Assembly (NCBI GenBank): GCA_963573315.1
Contig: OY752146.1
Coordinates: forward strand, 682,001-746,000
Length of the DNA: 64,000 nt
Source of the DNA: Entomortierella parvispora
Lineage: Eukaryota; Mortierellomycota; Mortierellomycetes; Mortierellales; Mortierellaceae
Direction: 5' to 3'
Shown here: positions 19,670 to 29,700 of the stretch, piece after piece
Numbering within the stretch: the stretch's first letter is position 1
How the letters are laid out: every line of letters begins with the position of its first letter
Program-made: the position numbers and the translations under genes
The notes under the pieces: model-generated
The model's database searches: none
What the model was told of the DNA's origin: nothing
Seen by the model: only the letters and a program-made list of their open reading frames with translations

Positions 19670-19889
19670 GTTGCACATTGCACTGACCCTGAGTGAGTTT
19701 TTAGTACGTGTACCAAAGGTATAAACGTTTTTTCCTCATACCACATGTCTCCTGCCCAATGTCATGTACCCTGCCCCTGCTGAAGTTTATTATTTTCCTT
19801 CAAAACCATGCTCTCTGATGAGGTTTATAATTTTTTCCTCATAATACCACATGTCTCCTGCACCAAGCCATGTACCATGCCCCTGCTGA

Positions 19890-20012
19890 GTTTATTTTTT
19901 TCCTCAGAACACTGCCCACCTGCCTGCCGTGTTTATTTTTTTCCTCAGAACACTGCCCACCTGCTTGCTGAGTTTATTTTTTCCTCAGAAAACATGCCCT
20001 GTTATATCGAGG
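19890..20012 (+). repeat. 41-bp repeats in the Z 3' tail
   Basis: Three units with a 41-bp period (starts 19890, 19931, 19972) containing GTTTATTTTTTTCCTCAGAA; diverged relatives extend upstream to about 19700. Some units can fold a short CTGAG/CTCAG stem. It lies between the integrase stop and the polypurine tract; 19670-20067 has no gene. Confidence 0.8.
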
Positions 20013-20067
20013 TTTTATGATTTTTCCTTCGATGATCCACTATCCCTGTCCGAATCTTGGGGGGAGC

Positions 20068-20223
20068 TGTTGCGGATCGCTACTTTTGAGTTGACGAGGA
20101 TTCTTGATCAGGTGACTGACGCCAGATTATACTTTGGCGTCACGACCGTTGCAATAAAGAAACCTTCTTCCTTCCCGTCATCATCTGGCCCACCATTGAC
20201 ATTGACTAGACCTGACTTGAACA
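20068..20223 (+). repeat. Z 3' LTR
   Basis: 156 bp, TGTTGCGG...CTTGAACA, preceded by a G-rich polypurine tract. It differs from the 5' LTR by several substitutions and small indels, suggesting some age. Confidence 0.87.
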
Positions 20224-20700
20224 AGTGTTCATCACGAAAAGAAACTAGGTGCTTTTTCCAATGGATATGAGGGTTGTGGATGTGTAACCAGTCAATTCCA
20301 AGGATAACAGCATGGGTCTGAAGAGAGGTGACGTGGCAATTGAGGGTCTCATGATGGGAATCTGAGATAGTGAAACTCAAAGGACAGGTCTTGGTGACGG
20401 GGCCCGAGGTGCTTGGGGAGCCATCCGCCATATGTAAACGGACAGGGTGATTGAGTTCCGAGGTTGGTAGAGATAATTTTTTGATAAATGCGGCGTCAAC
20501 AAAGGATTTTTGTGCGCCCGAATCGAGGAGAGCATTGGTCTTGACAGGGGGTCGGTCAGGAAGGTGAACGGTAATAGGAATGAGGAGACAGTAACGAGGA
20601 AGTGCGGGCTGGCCCGGAGGGGTAGGCGCAGCGAGGACGTGGCCTAAGATCCAATCCTCGGTAGGATCTAGGCCGACTCGTTTTCCGAATCAAATTCGAA
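20224..20700 (-). pseudogene. Family X protease region, truncated by Z
   Basis: On the minus strand, in the -1 frame relative to gag, the sequence reads a retroviral-type protease: ALLDSGAQKSFVDAAF (intact D-S-G) and, further on, VILGIDWLHIHNP. It runs out at the Z 3' LTR boundary, so RT, RNase H and integrase of this X copy are missing. The -1 relation of gag to pol is usual for Ty3-type elements that use frameshifting. Confidence 0.85.
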
Positions 20701-21795
20701 AGACACACCTTCGACGGAGACGGCTGCAAGGCGGGCTTTCTTGACAGGACAATCACCAGCAAAGTGATTCTTTCCACCACAGTAAAGACAGAGCTTGTTG
20801 TCGCGACGACGTTGTTTCTCTTCAGCGGTGATGTGCTTGACACGCACAGTATCAAGATCCTTATCAGTTGAGGAGGAGGCAGCGGCAGAGGAGGTCGCGG
20901 CTGGGGCAGTGGATCTTCGGGACCAAGAGTTGTTCGAGTGGTGAGCTCGAGTGCCAAAACGCTGATCGCGCGCACGCGAGACATGGTTTTGGTACGCAGT
21001 GGAGGCAGCAGCCTGGGCGTCACGGAGGGTCTTGAGGTTGTGCATCTGAGCTGTCAACAGGGATTTGACATCGGATGACAGACCATCCTTGAAACGGGCA
21101 AGAAGAGCAACCTCGTTCCAACCGGACTGAGAGGCTAGAGGCTGGAACTTGGCGATGTACTCCGAGACTGTGCCGTTCTGGCGGAGACGGATGAGTCGAT
21201 TGTTGATATCATCGGCGTGAAGGTGGTTACCATAGAGGTCGTTGAGGAGGTCGGCAAAGAGTTCCCAGTCAGACAAGTAACCTTCGGTATCTTGGGCGCG
21301 GCCGATGACGTACGGGGCAAAGAACTCTGCGGGAAGGCCTTCCATTGACTGTAAGGCCAGATTAATCTTGTCGACGTCAGTTCTGAAAGATCTGGGATGT
21401 CTCGAGAACACGGTGTTGAGTTGCGACATGAACTGGTTCAGCGACATGCCATTGGGATCACCCTTGAACTTGGTCGTGAGGGCGTTCGGGACTGGAACGT
21501 TGAGACCACGCTGAGCCAATTGGGCAAGGATCTCTTGGACTTGGAGTTGATATTCTTGTTGGCGGGTTTGGTTCTCGGCGAGGGTCTGGATAGCCTCTTG
21601 GACAACAGAGGCGGACGAAGTGCTCGATGTGGCCTCGGCCATGGCAGTCATCTGCTGTTGCAGAACTTCTACCTGTTGCATGGTAGCTTGCAGATGCTGG
21701 AGGACAACTTGGGGATTAACGTCTGAGTTCTCAGCTTGCTCGGCGATGTGGTGCAGGGTGTAGATACCCTGCTGGTCGTGTTGGTTGTGGTCCAT
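20668..21795 (-). CDS. Family X Gag with CCHC zinc knuckle
   Basis: An intact 375-residue ORF. Glutamine-rich helical N-terminus (about 25-95), the conserved Gag core of Ty3-type elements (FKGDPNGMSLNQFMSQL near 111-127; FADLLNDLYGN near 185), a Ser/Ala-rich linker and one zinc knuckle (CLYCGGKNHFAGDC, near 341-354). It binds the element RNA and forms the particle shell. It starts about 350 bp inside LTR D, as expected for the first gene. Its C-terminus overlaps the protease frame by -1. No stops or frameshifts, in contrast to the Z gag. Confidence 0.92.
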   Translation of the reverse strand: MDHNQHDQQGIYTLHHIAEQAENSDVNPQVVLQHLQATMQQVEVLQQQMTAMAEATSSTSSASVVQEAIQTLAENQTRQQEYQLQVQEILAQLAQRGLNVPVPNALTTKFKGDPNGMSLNQFMSQLNTVFSRHPRSFRTDVDKINLALQSMEGLPAEFFAPYVIGRAQDTEGYLSDWELFADLLNDLYGNHLHADDINNRLIRLRQNGTVSEYIAKFQPLASQSGWNEVALLARFKDGLSSDVKSLLTAQMHNLKTLRDAQAAASTAYQNHVSRARDQRFGTRAHHSNNSWSRRSTAPAATSSAAASSSTDKDLDTVRVKHITAEEKQRRRDNKLCLYCGGKNHFAGDCPVKKARLAAVSVEGVSFEFDSENESA

Positions 21796-22143
21796 GGTAG
21801 CGAAAACGGAGAGGGAACAAGTGGACGAGGGCCGTTTCCAGCGGATTTTGATAACAGAAATGTGGAAAAATAAGCTTTTTTAAAGATTTCCTGTGCGCGA
21901 ACAATGCAAGTTTTCGCGGGCCAAGGAGAGCAGGAAATGTGCAAGAAGAAGAACGGTGGAGAAACAAGAAGTCGACCAGTTTACTTTTATCGAACGCGAA
22001 TGACCCCGGACGGTGGATTGCGGACAGTAACCCTGGGACAGGTGAACTATTACTAAAAGGGAGTTGCTGCAAAATGGAAGCAGCAAGAGTGGAGGAGTGT
22101 GTCTGGAAGGAAAGCGAGAAGGCAGGATGTGTTGAGTCTGCAA
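21796..22143 (-). other. Family X leader between LTR D and gag
   Basis: Untranslated leader of the minus-strand X element. The primer-binding site should start next to the LTR at 22143, where the sense strand reads TTGCAGACTCAACAC. I could not assign the tRNA. No other gene is seen. Confidence 0.5.
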
Positions 22144-22594
22144 TGTCACGGTCAGACAAGGCAGGAACAAGAAGGTGAAGGAAAGGTGTGGTTTATTGTG
22201 AATTGCAGACTGAGGAACAAAGCAAGAGGACAGGGGGGTTTATATACTAGAGAGTGATGAAGGCCTGGACCAGGCCTGCGTTGAGTCAGAGATGACACGG
22301 AAGAGTAGGATACATATCCGAGCAGGTACTAATCATAAGCCGGACCTATGAGTAGGGTCCGGGATGGCAACATAGATGAGGGAGAACGAGATGGAGGTCC
22401 TGATAGGTGCGGCTGAGAGATACGTACTAAGGGTAGCTATAGCCCTAGGTCCAGAACCTGGACGCCAGGGGTACTTGTCGGAGATCAGAGGACAAGCCAA
22501 TGAGTGCGGATACAGATCCTAGGTTCGCGATCCTAGACCAGAGGTACAAGAGACGCGTACTTCGCACGATCTGAGTCTGCGACGTTTCGTGACA
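22144..22594 (-). repeat. Family X LTR D (5' LTR of the minus-strand X copy)
   Basis: 451 bp, TGTCACG...CGTGACA, nearly identical to LTR B. It stands upstream of the X gag on the minus strand, so it is a 5' LTR. The outer flank (22595 on) is unrelated coding-like sequence. Confidence 0.92.
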
Positions 22595-22596
22595 GG

Positions 22597-22851
22597 TACC
22601 AGGACCGACGGCAGGCCGAAGAGGATTATGTGGTCATGCTGGGCAATACTGCACTGCCCCTCACAACAAGAGAACAACTCCGCTGGGGGTTCACAAGATT
22701 CATCAACAACCAAGGGGCCGAGTTCTGGTTACTGAGAGGCTTGAGAAGACAAGAAGAAATCTCGCGACTTGTTCTTGAGAGTTGCATCTCGAAAACAAGG
22801 GCGCAGCTGAACCAAGCGGCATCAAGCATGAGTCAAGGCCGTCCAGAATAA
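22597..22851 (+). pseudogene. ORF fragment cut by LTR D
   Basis: The frame is open from the LTR edge (YQDRRQAEEDYVVML...) through a helical, Arg/Gln-rich stretch to TAA at 22849-22851. The first ATG is internal (22630) and the 5' part is missing, so this looks like the 3' end of a gene truncated by the X insertion. I do not recognise the family. The rest of it was not found elsewhere in the window. Confidence 0.4.
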
Positions 22852-23571
22852 CGGTGGATCGGTGGATCGGCAAAAAACAACGCCTCTATCCCTGGGAAAA
22901 TAAGTCCCTATCGCAGTACAACCAAGTCCTTAAGCGCACAGGAGGTCACTCTGGCTCTGAAGATACCTCTATCAAGCAGCAATAAAGGCGAAAAAGTGCA
23001 AAAGTGATCAAGTGGACATGGGCGAATTGAGCGGTCATTCATTTCTCATTGCATGCATTGATCTGAGCTCAAACCTAGATTAAACTATGCGGAAAATACC
23101 AAGGAAATGTTAGTAGGGAAGGGGTTAGGTGAAACTAGATGGAAGGAATGCAAATGGCATTCATGTCGAAATCTGCGAATCATCTGATCACTTTTGTACA
23201 GCACTGTATATACTGGATCGAAGTGTGGGCCAGTTAAGCCCAAAAGGATGACTGACAGGTGTTAGATCTGAGAGCAAGAAACAAGAGACGAGTACTAACT
23301 ATTCACAAACCCAGAAAGTCTCACTCTTATTATCAATGACATTTTGAATAATACATAGATCTCTGTAGACTGGAGAGTGACTCAATCCTGCTGGTAGTGT
23401 TGTACTCTCATTCGACGGACGGGCGTTTATTAATAATACAGTGTGATGACCTTCTTGCACTGCTCGTGAGCAGGGAAGCCTTTACGCTTGGCGAATGACA
23501 AGACCCCAAACAGCAAGAACTATTTTCAACAAACAAAAAAAAAGGGAAAAGGGGAGCATATGAGTCGTCTA
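22852..23571. other. Intergenic, no gene seen
   Basis: Moderately AT-rich DNA with short scattered ORFs only. It probably contains the 3' end of the glycosyltransferase transcript on its right side. Confidence 0.4.
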
Positions 23572-25314
23572 TCACCTAGTGAATGCAAGTCGCCGAATTC
23601 TGAACGAAGTAGTTGAGAGAGCGGGAGACCGTAAACTCTCTGCAATGGAATAACATCAGACAGGCGAATGGAGGCACTGCGGCGTAAAAAATGAACTAAC
23701 CTTTCTGACAACTGATACGGCAGTGACGAGCTCGGTCAGAGTCCCACTCGCCAGCTGCATAAAACGCACGGGCATGCTTGAGGCACGACTCCTCATGGAA
23801 CTTTTGGTAGAGTCGAGTGTTAATGGTTTTCTAAAGTAGAACAGGTAGAACATGGAAGATCAGAGTTCGATTCCTTGGCGGATTTCAGCAAGTGAGCGTT
23901 ACCAAAACTTACCTCACGTTCCGTGACCTGAACCTCACGTCTAGTGCCTGTGTTCACAGTGAAGTCAGAGGGGAGCACCCAAAAGTCTGCACCACTAAGA
24001 TAAAGTTCAAACATGCAGGCCGCATGGTTGTCTCCAAAACGTTCTGGGCACCAGAGCATCTTGTCTCGCCGAATAACAACTGAAGGGCTGAAATACGGGT
24101 CATAGTTTTGGATAGCGCTAAGATGGGTTTGTGTCGCCCAGGTATTGTAGTCGACGTTCCTGATCGTTCTCTTCCACGTTTTTTCTGAGAGAACAATGGA
24201 GCCATCCCGGATATTATCCAGTAATGCCGTCTTATCCGTAGGGATGGTTGTTTGACTCAATGCTGGGACCAGCTCAGCGGTGGGGTTCTCCTGATCGACC
24301 GGCGTCATGGAGACAGTGAATCCTGGTAGCACAAATACGTTTCCAGTCCGCAATTTCTCCATCCACCCTGGATAGAGCGCAAAACTTTTGGCAACATCCG
24401 TCACAGGTAAGGCGCCGTCAGCATCCAACAAGAGGACATAGTCTGTGCGAGCAAAGAAACGGGCAATGTTGCGATGTAGATTTCCTTGCTGGTTCACGTT
24501 CGACTGGCGATGGGTTGCAGGAGTGGTAATAAGGTGAACATCAACCTGTTCGCGAACCTTTCGATTGCTGGCTCGAAGTGTTTGAAGAGTTTTTATAGGG
24601 CTGGTAGCCATACCGACATCTGGCGAGTGGTCGACATGAATTACCACAGAGATGGGTCCTAGAAAAGCTGTATGTAAGTACACAGCCGTAAAAAAAAAAA
24701 AATCCTCCCTTTTCGAAAAATGCAGGTTGTAGAGACTGCATCATGAAGCTATGATTGGTGCACAAACCTGAAAAACGATCTACCAACGCCGAGAGCTCAG
24801 AGAGCTCGCCTTGAGGCACAAAGGTAGCCAGAGTGATCTCTTCGGGGCGTGGGGTTGAGGTCGAGCGGAAGAAGAATGGCTGAATGTTGTCGGTGATGTC
24901 AGGTGTGCTGAATGCGAACATCTTTGAAAGAATTACACTGGAGGACAGGTTCGACACGACCGAATAAGGCTGATCTAGTTTGCCAGAAACAACCGTGGAC
25001 GAAAAGCGAGAGTGGATGTTAGTCGAGTAAAAGGGGTCATGGTCTCCCATCGGGTGGACATGCATTCAGGGCATACCTGCATCATACGTCCGCTGGAGGT
25101 CATAGTGTTTGTACACGGTCGGTTCCGGTTGGGCTCGGTATGTGAACAGATGCTTCGTCATAAAGAGGGCACAGAAGCCCACATAGGCGAGGAAGATGGT
25201 CCTGACCACTCTGGACTTTAGAGCTTTGCTGACGGGGTGACTGGGGCGGAATGTCGGCGAGGACACGCCAGAGGCAGTTGGCAGGATAGAGGATGGGTTG
25301 GGCGACTTGTACAT
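23572..25314 (-). CDS. GT49 (LARGE-like) glycosyltransferase, type II membrane protein
   Basis: Five exons on the minus strand: 25314-25077, 24974-24768, 24658-23913, 23830-23701, 23639-23572, joining in frame to about 462 residues. A short cytosolic N-terminus is followed by one membrane anchor (about residues 36-55, IFLAYVGFCALFMTKHLF), giving a Golgi-type topology. The catalytic region has the family features: SSSVILSKMF, GPISVVIHVDH after the second splice, LLLDADG (the DxD metal site), PYFSPSVVIRRD, and MFELYLSGADFWVLP. LARGE-type enzymes add sugars such as xylose or glucuronate; the fungal substrate is unknown. The last coding exon is short, basic and poorly conserved in appearance. The 5' leader (25328-25385) is a GGAGGAAGG purine tract. 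Confidence 0.85.
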
Positions 25315-26716
25315 GGTGGGAGGAACATGCAGCAGCGGAGGAAGGAGGGGAGGAAGGGAGGAAGGGAGGAAGGGAGGATGGAGAGACGAAGAGGAGAGGG
25401 AGAGAGGTAGAGCACTCTAGCATGCCATGATGATGATGCATGCATGCCCCTGTGGTCTCTAAAAATAGGCTTTTAGTTGAGGAAATTCACAATTTGAGCG
25501 AATATTACATCACGGAGACAATTACTGTCGCAAATGCTGCCATCTAATCTTACGCTGTCTGCAGCCTAAAACGATATAATACATCTCTGCCCCCAAACCA
25601 GTGTCGCCTAATGCCTCCCATATCTCTGGCTTGCGTGTCGAAGGTAAAACATTACTCTCTTGCACCCCGCTAGCACTTTTTCTTGTCATTGACCTTTTTG
25701 GTGTGCGGGATAGGCCACTATCTCTGCTGTCCATATGGCCAGAGGTGGTGGCATTTCATGTGCTTCTGCAGGACGGCTTTGGCATCGTTGATCGGCTGTG
25801 CCCGATTGACAGCTTATTGCGCAGGCCATGTCTATTTACCTCATGTTTACATGTGGCAACCCCTATCTGATGGTCTATTTGAAGGATAATATCGAGGCTA
25901 CAGTTCAACGAGATTTTCAAATCTTGAAAGCCTGTGAGGAAGGAACAATCGCAGGCGAGATGTATAGATCAACAGAATTCAGACAAATGTTACTTCGAAG
26001 GCAATACGGAAGTTATTAAAAAGAGTGTTGCTATGATCTTAGTCAGAGAGGTGAGACGAAAGAAAGTATAAGCGAGCGAGGAGATGCGCAAATACAAGTG
26101 GGTGCATTTGAGACTTTCAACGTCCCAAAGATAGCGCCAGATCTGGAAAGCACAAGCACCAGATCTAAACCCTGACCTGCCGCGAACAGGCGTACATTGT
26201 CCAAATCTTGAATGAGTCGAGTGATAATAGCGTAGGATTCGAAATGGGAACTAGCAAGGAGCTCGAGAAGTATTTCAGGTCGCTCTTCAAGAATGGCAGC
26301 TGGGAGACGCCGTATGTGTCATGAACACAACTCGGATTCGCGGTCGAATTAGTATGCCTTGACTGTAATTAGTGGAAGAATTTGAACGGTGCCACCAAGG
26401 AATACCGTGACCCTGGTCTGACAAGATCCTCGGCCGTGAGGGCTAAACCCTCCATAATGAAAGAGAAAGAGGCGTTCAAGCCCTACTTGGCATTCCACTC
26501 TCGAACAATTGTTTTTTATTTTTATTTTTTTATTTTTGGGACAAAAAGGTGCATCTCTCCAACATCCCACTCGATGCTCTCTTGACAGGCGGCTCTGGGC
26601 CCTTTGCCAAGGTCCACTCTCTTATTGGCAGTCTGCCACAGCATCACAAAAGCAAAAAAAAGGTTTATAGAGTTTTTGGAGAGTTATTGTCTGCAGGGTA
26701 CAATAAAAAAAGAGAA
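25315..26716. other. Intergenic with a purine tract and gene-like remnants
   Basis: The left end is the GGAAGG-rich leader of the glycosyltransferase. Protein-like plus-strand stretches occur at 25828-26019 (YLKDNIEATVQRDFQILK) and 26181-26324 (GFEMGTSKELEKYFRSLFK) without a joining model; see the separate entry. T-rich tracts lie at 26513-26537. No complete gene is supportable. Confidence 0.4.
25828..26324 (+). pseudogene. Possible decayed gene of unknown family
   Basis: An ATG-started 63-codon frame (25828-26019) and a second open stretch (26181-26324), in the same coding phase, both look like ordinary soluble protein rather than random translation. They are separated by stops and no convincing splice sites join them. 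A further stretch near 26370-26480 (NGATKEYRDPGLTRSS) may belong too. I do not recognise the family. Confidence 0.25.
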
Positions 26717-29700
26717 TCACCGCTGCTGGTTTGCCCGCATGATCTGGCGCTGGTACGCCATCTGATCCCGCTTGGCTTGTGCCCGTGCCTCGCGCGCCTT
26801 GGACTGGGTGTCAATGGCCGACTCCAAAAACGTCTGCACCCCTTCCTCGTCGCGCGTCCGCAGAATCCTCAAGATAGTCTCGGGGTTGGGCGTCATGGAG
26901 TCAATTCCTGGACGCCTGACAGCTCCTGCTGACCGTCGATCAAAGTCACTCTGCTGCCGGACAAGACGACCTCGACCAGGGATGGTTAGAGATCGGTTGT
27001 ACTCTGCAATCAGTTCCGAGGTCGAAGAATCATAAATGGGTCGAATATTGAGCAGATCTCTGTACTTGGGGATCTCAAGAACTTTCAACGGGAATCCATC
27101 TCCTGCATCACCGCCATTCAAGTAGAGCTTGATAAACTATGTAAGAAACAAAAGAAAAAAAAATCAGCAACAGGATTTGGATAGGTATATCACGGTCCTG
27201 ACAGAGGCAGCCTTGTTACCTCTATGATCTTGAAAACAACGTGCATCTCGAGCTCAGTCAGCGGCGTCTTTCCATAGACCTCCGTAGAGAGGGGAGGTAT
27301 GAGAAGAGACTCGATTGTGGTCAGGATCTCCTTCCAAAGCCTGGTGATCACCATTGTCATTCCTTCTGTGGTAAGGTAGTCGTACAGGATTGGTAGTGAA
27401 GCCTCCAAGTAATCGATGAGTGCACCTAGAGCATTATCACAATCTTCATCTGACACGCTCGTGACCTTTGAGGAGGATACAGAAGAGCTGAAAAAAGAAA
27501 ACACTGCTTTTGATCGGAAATTATTGAAAAGAATCTTTTCGGTCAAACATGCTTGCATGCTTGGAATCATCTAAACCATTCAAGAACAACGCAATTATTA
27601 GTATTAGTCACAGATACACAGTCGTTAGACTTGACAACATCAAGTTCAGTGATTGGCCATACCGCATCGACAATCATTCCGCTCAAATCGGCCTCCTTTC
27701 GTTTCAGCGACCGGAATGTTCTTCCGAAATAAAACTGAATATCGTCCCGCTCGCCCTTCATTGTCACACGAAGCAAAAGACGACCGATAGGCACAAGATC
27801 AAGCCAGACATCGTGAGGCATGTAGTCCTCATAGTCGGAGGGATCAATGCTAAACTGTTGTCGGCCACAGAGTCTGTCCTTGTGCATCTTGTCTGCGTCA
27901 AAGATCCGGATGAGATAGTTGATTTCCTTGGTCAGCGTTACATTGTAGACTTCGTTCCATCTCGGATTAATGTTGGCGTAGATGGTCCGTGTTCTGAATA
28001 CATCTCTGCCCTCGTTGCTAAGGACTACAAATGGATCGCTTGCATCGTTTGAATCCATGGGGAGCAGTCGTTCAGCACCGACAAACACAATCTCGAACTG
28101 ATGTGGCGCATTTGGATCTGTCTCTGGTTCGGTATCATGTTCCTGGAGAATTTGAGCAATCTCGTCAACGTCCATGTTGCGATAGAGTTCATCTAACCGT
28201 TGTCTGACGGCCTCAATATTGTTGACTAGAACACACATCTTATACAGTGGACGTTACATCAGAGTTAGTACGGTAACGTAGAAGATAGTCATCGTGAACT
28301 TGAAGAAACGGAGATCTACCTCTGGCGTAAAAACAAATTGATCAGCTTTCTTGGCCTCAGCTGTCTCTGACCTGAATGCGAACGAAGTTAGCTGTTCAGT
28401 CAATGTTTTCGCCTCTGTTGTTGTCACAGCGGTCACGCTTGCAGGCATTAAGCCAATGAACTTGGTCTCCATGACCTGAGCGTAAAGATCAACAGCTTTA
28501 CAGAAGACCTTTGCCAGCTTGGAAATAAACGTGGCGCGCTGGTATTCATCTGGCCAGTTCAATCCTTTCGCCCATGTCAAAGGTTCATAGAAGAACGCAA
28601 AGAGGTCGCTTGCCGATGAAGAGTGTCCAGCGCCTACAGTCACTTCTTCAAACTAATATGCGAAAACGTCAGTGTCCAAGTAAACGGAGCTCGTGAATTA
28701 GGTATTGAAATAACGGCGCTTACTCTATCTTGCTCAATTGCAGCTGTCACCCATCCGTTGATTGAGTTGTCCAAGGTCTCCAGGTACTTCAGTACGTACG
28801 GCCTGAACCACGTGGATATATTGAAGTGGGCGCTGGAACTAATTGTCGACATGGGAGAATAGTTGTCAACTCCAGGCAGAACTCTTTTACTTGAATCATA
28901 AAGGCACACGTTCCGACTTTCCATACCTTGGCGCATACACCTCAAACAGCGCAACCAACTCTCGGCACAGCTGGTAGAGTGGGAAGACGTCGGCCATTGG
29001 TAGCTTAGTTGCATCCATGTTCGCCATATTCTGCATCAGGGGTACAAAATTCTTCAGATTACTCTCAACGACGATAGCTGCCACATCCACGCTTCTATAT
29101 TGTTTTTTTTGTTAAAAAAAAGGTGCTTTCAGACGTTATTTCATGGCTGGCACAAAGATAGATGTATCCTACCAAAATCAAAACTTACCCGAACAGAGGA
29201 TTAGGGAATCGCTTCTTCATAATTCCGTGGTCAGACACAATATACAAAGCCATCTTTGTCAATGGGACGGTTTCGTTCTCGTATCCTTCCTTCTGCACTT
29301 CTTCATCCTTGGAGTTGTATGTGTGGATAGCTTGAAGCAAGATCGTCTCTTTGATGTCCTCAAAGAACGGAGTCAGATCTATGTTCATTTTCTGATACAC
29401 TTCCTGCTGGTGAACAAAGTCCAGAATATCCAGCATAGGTCTGAAGTAGTCAGCGCTCACGGACTCCAAGTTTTTCATGTCGTGGTTGATGTTGTCAAAG
29501 ATCATGTGGTTCAAGCCTCCGTATACGTCACTGAGCATGTTCACCTACAGGGAGCGCGTAGTGAAAGTTAGTAATGCCATGGTGCCGTGACAACACATTG
29601 ATCCACTCAATTTGGACTCTTTGAATACCTCAGAAATGTGCCACTGATTGACATCACTGTCTTTGTAGAATTTAGAATGCAAAAAGTCGAGCAAGAATGC

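Larger units (their letters stand above)
12969..20223 (+). mobile_element. Ty3/gypsy chromovirus Z, LTR to LTR, degenerate
   Basis: The only element in the window with both LTRs: 5' LTR 12969-13117, gag, protease, RT, [Y insertion 16575-17574], RNase H, integrase, chromodomain, a repeat-rich 3' tail, polypurine tract (TTGGGGGGAGC) and 3' LTR 20068-20223. It is inactive: gag and pol are frameshifted several times, the protease triad is changed and Y splits RNase H. The 5' and 3' flanks do not share a target duplication (left: V RT; right: X protease), so the ends were separated from their original context by recombination. Confidence 0.92.

Noticed and set aside
23820-23890. Possible tRNA (GTTCGATTC box B-like motif)
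   Set aside because: No pairing T-arm or acceptor stem can be drawn, and the motif falls within an intron of the glycosyltransferase.
26549-26932. 127-codon plus-strand ORF near the UNC-13-like 3' end
   Set aside because: Most of it is antisense to the last exon of the UNC-13-like gene; only the first part (26549-26700) might belong to the decayed gene to its left.
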